Source: Syngnathus acus (lineage: Eukaryota; Chordata; Actinopteri; Syngnathiformes; Syngnathidae). From it: a stretch of DNA of 64,000 nucleotides. Within the stretch, counting starts at the first letter, position 1. Every line of letters starts with the position of its first letter. Location: positions 811,001 to 875,000 of the forward strand of contig NC_051104.1 of assembly GCF_901709675.1 (NCBI RefSeq). The letters are read 5' to 3'. Under the pieces are notes generated by a model. That model ran no database searches and was not told the origin of the DNA. It saw only the letters and a list, made by a program, of their open reading frames with translations. Made by a program: the position numbers and the translations under genes. This document shows positions 62,442 to 64,000 of the stretch, one piece after another.

Positions 62442-64000
62442 ACTGTAAAATGGATTCACGCCCGTAGGGGGGATGCTGGAAATGTATTCTTAGCAAATAT
62501 ATGGACGAACCCGCCGCGCTAGAAGCATCATGGGGCGCATTCGGAAGAACTCAAAAGCTTCGAGGTGCCGAAAACTGCGAACAATCCACTGGCTTGGCAA
62601 CAAAAACCTTCTATAATGGACAGAAAGTGAACGTAATAGCTACAAGCCTTTTCTCGCTCAAAGCACATGTTGTTGCTCTTGGCAGAACATCATATTTCAC
62701 AGATTTAGGCATTTTTAATTAAAAATCTATTAGCTGCATTGTGCTTGGAGTGCATTACCTGCACGGTGGGATTCTCCTTTGGCTAAATGAGGCAAACAAC
62801 ATTAGGGTAGTGAAAAATGCTTCTTAAGACTCATTGACCTTCAGTTTGACGCGTGCGTGAGTTATCTAACAACATGTTTCCTGTACATCAATTCTCTTGA
62901 TAATTCTGTGCTTCCTCGTCTTTTTAATGTTTGTTCCATCGGGACCCGATGGCATCGTTTCAAGATGATAAGAAACTGATGTCACCCACAATGTGACAAA
63001 CATTCCACATGTGGGAACCGACGACGTTCACGAACACACTCATCTAAACTGCAACAAGCCTGATGTCACCAGCATTGCGTGAAAATGCAATACCACTGGT
63101 GGACATGGTAGGAACAGCAATAGAAGCTAAAAATCAGCCATTCTGGTTCACTAATTGGAAATGTGTTCGGAAGCCATGTCTAATCAATGTTGCATAAAAG
63201 CAAAGAGAATGTGATCAAACACTGCGTCTTTGCGGCGCGAACAAAGACAACGGCTGACTGACACCTTGATGTTACTGCTCTAGCTTCTATAACTTGTGCC
63301 GTAAAGCACATCTGCCGCTACATCACTCACTCTCTTTTGTGCTCTTGATATTTGAGCGGTGGGTGTGATAGGAAATCTCTCTCATCCACTTCCACCATCC
63401 AGAGTATCAGCAACGCCAACCCCCCCACACACCTTCTGTGGAGAGCTGCGGGGGAGGGAAGGAGGGGAGAGTGGCAGGCCACGGCTGCTTCCATCACTTA
63501 TCCACCACTCATGCATGATTGAGAGGCTTGTGCAAGCTTGAAGGACTGCATCATTTATACTGGGCTGCTTCAAAAATCAAGAGGCGAGTGACAGTTAGTT
63601 AATATTGACAGAGCAAGAAAGAAAATTAAAAAGGCAAGAACAGGTAAAGCCTAAATAAAGTCCGAGTGGATCCCGATGCTTTCCCGATGCTCCCGCACCA
63701 ATTTTTCACATTGATGCTCTGGTGGAAGCAGATCCAGGGATTCCGATCAGCGATTAGACCGACAAAATGATCCATCAAAGCAGCTGCTTGGGAAAGAATA
63801 GGGAATTAATAAAATGTGGGAAAAAGCTATTCTAGTTGTAAATGCTGTTTTCCCACCGCCGCTGTGCAGGTCCACCATTACGACGTCACCATTACAGAGT
63901 CCGTGGCTCGGCTGAACTCCGTGTTGACCACACATATAAGGATTTGAGATCGTACCTATTGATCTGGTTCAACTACAAAGTTTCAGACCTGTGATTTAAG

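Larger units (their letters stand above)
58299..64000. other. Intergenic, mostly unique sequence, no gene seen
   Basis: No exon is recognised up to the window end. It contains the microsatellites at 62244-62352 and 62418-62441 and a short CCTGT repeat near 59325-59347. All open frames are short and motif-free. Confidence 0.5.

Overview
This is vertebrate nuclear DNA, almost certainly from a teleost fish. The evidence is an intron-containing gene end with GT..AG splice sites, V-SINE-type retroposons with a tRNA-like head and an ATGG-repeat tail, Tc1-like transposons, and several hAT-type non-autonomous elements with 8-bp target duplications. A percomorph is likely from the repeat types, but the species cannot be fixed from this window.

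One host gene is visible. The first 354 bases hold the last two coding exons of a procollagen-lysine dioxygenase, best matched to plod2 (lysyl hydroxylase 2), on the + strand. Its 3' UTR follows, with an AATAAA at 799-804. I found no convincing exon of any other gene in the remaining ~63 kb. The remaining open reading frames are short, low-complexity, or explained by repeats. The window therefore reads as the gene-poor 3' flank of plod2.

Mobile DNA is concentrated between about 3 and 35 kb. It comprises: a pogo/Tigger-like TIR element (3261-3895); three copies of a TA-flanked TIR family whose ends read CCGTA..TACGG and whose interior is a satellite-like tandem array (9596-10575, 13886-16420, 30319-35431); a 1-kb hAT deletion derivative (11626-12607) with a second copy far downstream (57278-58290); and a Tc1 element (21589-23449) broken by a V-SINE (22133-22490). 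A second, partial V-SINE lies against a 206-bp ATTT microsatellite (26881-27298).

Two of the CCGTA copies are nested composites. Copy 2 holds a hAT element, which holds a LINE 3' end. Copy 3 holds a different Tc1 element plus a non-autonomous LTR retrotransposon, whose 3' LTR holds a 68-bp hAT MITE. Target-site duplications are visible at nearly every junction, and removing the insertions brings copies 2 and 3 to similar lengths (about 1,391 and 1,351 bp), so the order of events can be read directly.

From about 35.4 kb to the end the sequence is mostly unique and repeat-poor, apart from a 201-bp fold-back hAT MITE (43034-43234), the second 1-kb hAT copy and a few microsatellites. If the window has regulatory content, conserved elements would be expected there, but that cannot be shown from a single sequence.
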